A stretch of DNA of 6,406 nucleotides from JBJKPP01 sp046706145 (GTDB lineage Bacteria > Bacteroidota > Ignavibacteria > Ignavibacteriales > Ignavibacteriaceae). Positions 5,597-6,406 of the stretch are shown piece after piece; position 1 is the stretch's first letter; each line of letters opens with the position of its first letter. The stretch spans positions 1 to 6,406 of the forward strand of contig JBJKPP010000160.1 in assembly GCA_046706145.1 (NCBI GenBank), given 5' to 3'. Under the pieces are notes generated by a model. The model made no database searches. It worked only from the letters and a program-made list of their open reading frames with translations, and was not told the DNA's origin. Position numbers and translations under genes: made by a program.

Positions 5597-6220
5597 CTAT
5601 TTTTCAGCTCTTATTATAGATTTAATTCTCATCAAACGGGTAATGTCTGCTCGTTCTAATTCATCTAATTTTATTTTAATAAATCGAACTTGTTCGCCAA
5701 TTTGGGGGATTAAGATATGTTCTAAAGCATTTACTCTTCTACGAGTAATTTCAATTTCATGAATTACTAATTCAATTCTTTTTTGCATTTCTGCAAGATT
5801 AAACATCATTGGAATTATTTCTTGAATCTGAATTACACAATCATCAAGGTCAGCATTAGTGCCAAATAATCCGTAAGGTGGAGTATCTAAATTTACTTTA
5901 GATTTTATTACAAGTGTTTTTATGTTCAACAAATTTTCCTTTGAAATATTAATTTCTGTTCTGACAGGAGGAACAACCGATACAGATTCATAAGCTTCAT
6001 CAAGCATGAGACTTTTTGCAAAAGCAAAACTGCTGTAAACTTGCTCTAATTTATCATCTAGTTTTTTACGAAGGTCTAATATATTTGATATTTCATCCTG
6101 AAATATTTGCATCAGTTCATCAAGTTTATGTTTTAGTAAAGTATGACCACGGCTGGCCATATTAAGCCGTTTCCGCAGTTTCATCAAAGTCATTCTATTT
6201 GCAGTTATACCATAAATCAT
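5597..6220 (-). CDS. atpD (V-type; ntpD): V-type ATP synthase subunit D
   Basis: Central-stalk (rotor shaft) subunit of the archaeal/vacuolar-type ATPase, coupling A/B-head catalysis to ion movement through the membrane ring; it acts at the cytoplasmic face of the inner membrane. The 207-residue length is normal for the family. The N-terminal signature TANRMTLMKLRKRLNMASRG (6-25) and following LLKHKLDEL form the first long helix. The C-terminal helix carries the conserved EIEITRRRVNALEHILIP segment (about 155-172). Both long helices make the antiparallel coiled coil of the shaft, and the middle (about 80-125) is the variable head-side insertion. The ATG is preceded by GGAGAA with 8-nt spacing, and the B-subunit stop lies only 15 nt upstream, so the two genes are one operon. 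The usual downstream partners I and K are not next in line. Confidence 0.95.
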   Translation of the reverse strand: MIYGITANRMTLMKLRKRLNMASRGHTLLKHKLDELMQIFQDEISNILDLRKKLDDKLEQVYSSFAFAKSLMLDEAYESVSVVPPVRTEINISKENLLNIKTLVIKSKVNLDTPPYGLFGTNADLDDCVIQIQEIIPMMFNLAEMQKRIELVIHEIEITRRRVNALEHILIPQIGEQVRFIKIKLDELERADITRLMRIKSIIRAEK

Positions 6221-6235
6221 CGGAATTGTTCTCCG

Positions 6236-6406
6236 CTAAGACCTATCTTTTCTGTAATATTTTTCCACATACTTTTCACGAATTCTCTTAATAAGATGTT
6301 TGGGGAGTAAATCAACCATTTCCCACCCTATATTTAAAGTTTGTTCAATACTTCTATCGGCATCAGAACCCTGATGAATATATTTTTTTTCAAATTCATC
6401 AGCAAA
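6236..6406 (-). CDS. atpB (V-type; ntpB): V-type ATP synthase subunit B, C-terminal end (5' truncated)
   Basis: Reading minus from the right edge, 56 codons precede a TAG stop. The peptide begins FADEFEKKYIHQG, contains RSIEQTLNIGWEMVDLLP and ends LIKRIREKYVEKYYRKDRS. This is the typical C-terminal helical end of the V/A-type ATPase non-catalytic nucleotide-binding B subunit: an F-A-D-x-F-E stretch, then an RSIEETL-like segment, GWE and a Lys/Tyr-rich tail. The rest of the gene, including the nucleotide-binding region, lies beyond the window. It sits immediately before subunit D, the conserved B-D order of these operons. Confidence 0.9.
   Translation of the reverse strand, partial: FADEFEKKYIHQGSDADRSIEQTLNIGWEMVDLLPKHLIKRIREKYVEKYYRKDRS

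Noticed and set aside
5520..5762. 80-codon plus-strand frame over the CBM48/subunit D junction
   Set aside because: It overlaps the conserved C-terminus of subunit D on the opposite strand and the CBM48 ribosome site; no recognisable protein features.

Overview
This is an AT-rich, compact bacterial chromosome segment. It carries eight protein-coding genes, two of them cut by the window edges. No rRNA, tRNA, CRISPR array, transposon or phage gene is visible. The gene content (V-type ATPase, stand-alone CBM48 protein, tandem-ACT protein, Tat-exported glycosidase-like protein, outer-membrane-like protein) suggests a Gram-negative member of the Bacteroidota/Chlorobi/Ignavibacteria neighbourhood. 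That placement is an inference from style and content, since no phylogenetic marker is present. Translation signals are mixed. Several minus-strand genes have clear purine-rich Shine-Dalgarno sequences, whereas the two complete plus-strand genes have only A-rich leaders.

Left part (1-3016): the 3' end of an unrecognised, probably outer-membrane beta-rich protein runs rightward and converges on 6-phosphogluconolactonase (pgl, minus). A 102-bp divergent spacer separates pgl from an unrecognised five-helix membrane protein (plus). That gene converges on a histidinol-phosphatase/inositol-monophosphatase family enzyme (hisN-like, minus).

Middle (3017-4649): a 193-bp divergent spacer leads to a Tat-signal glycoside-hydrolase-like protein (plus). 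A 303-bp non-coding stretch follows, holding two weak terminator-like hairpins, one for each converging gene.

Right part (4650-6406, all minus): reading in the direction of transcription, the end of V-type ATPase subunit B, complete subunit D, a 102-residue stand-alone CBM48 (glycogen-binding-like) protein, and a tandem-ACT-domain protein. B and D are 15 nt apart and surely co-transcribed. The last two genes each have a plausible promoter of their own and may be separate units.

The window is mostly housekeeping metabolism (oxidative pentose phosphate step, phosphate-ester hydrolysis, proton or sodium ATPase) with accessory carbohydrate-related and regulatory proteins. I found no convincing multi-gene novel system. 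The most worthwhile leads are the unrecognised membrane protein, the stand-alone CBM48 protein placed right after the ATPase D gene where subunits I and K are often found, and the Tat-exported glycosidase-like protein with a cysteine cluster.
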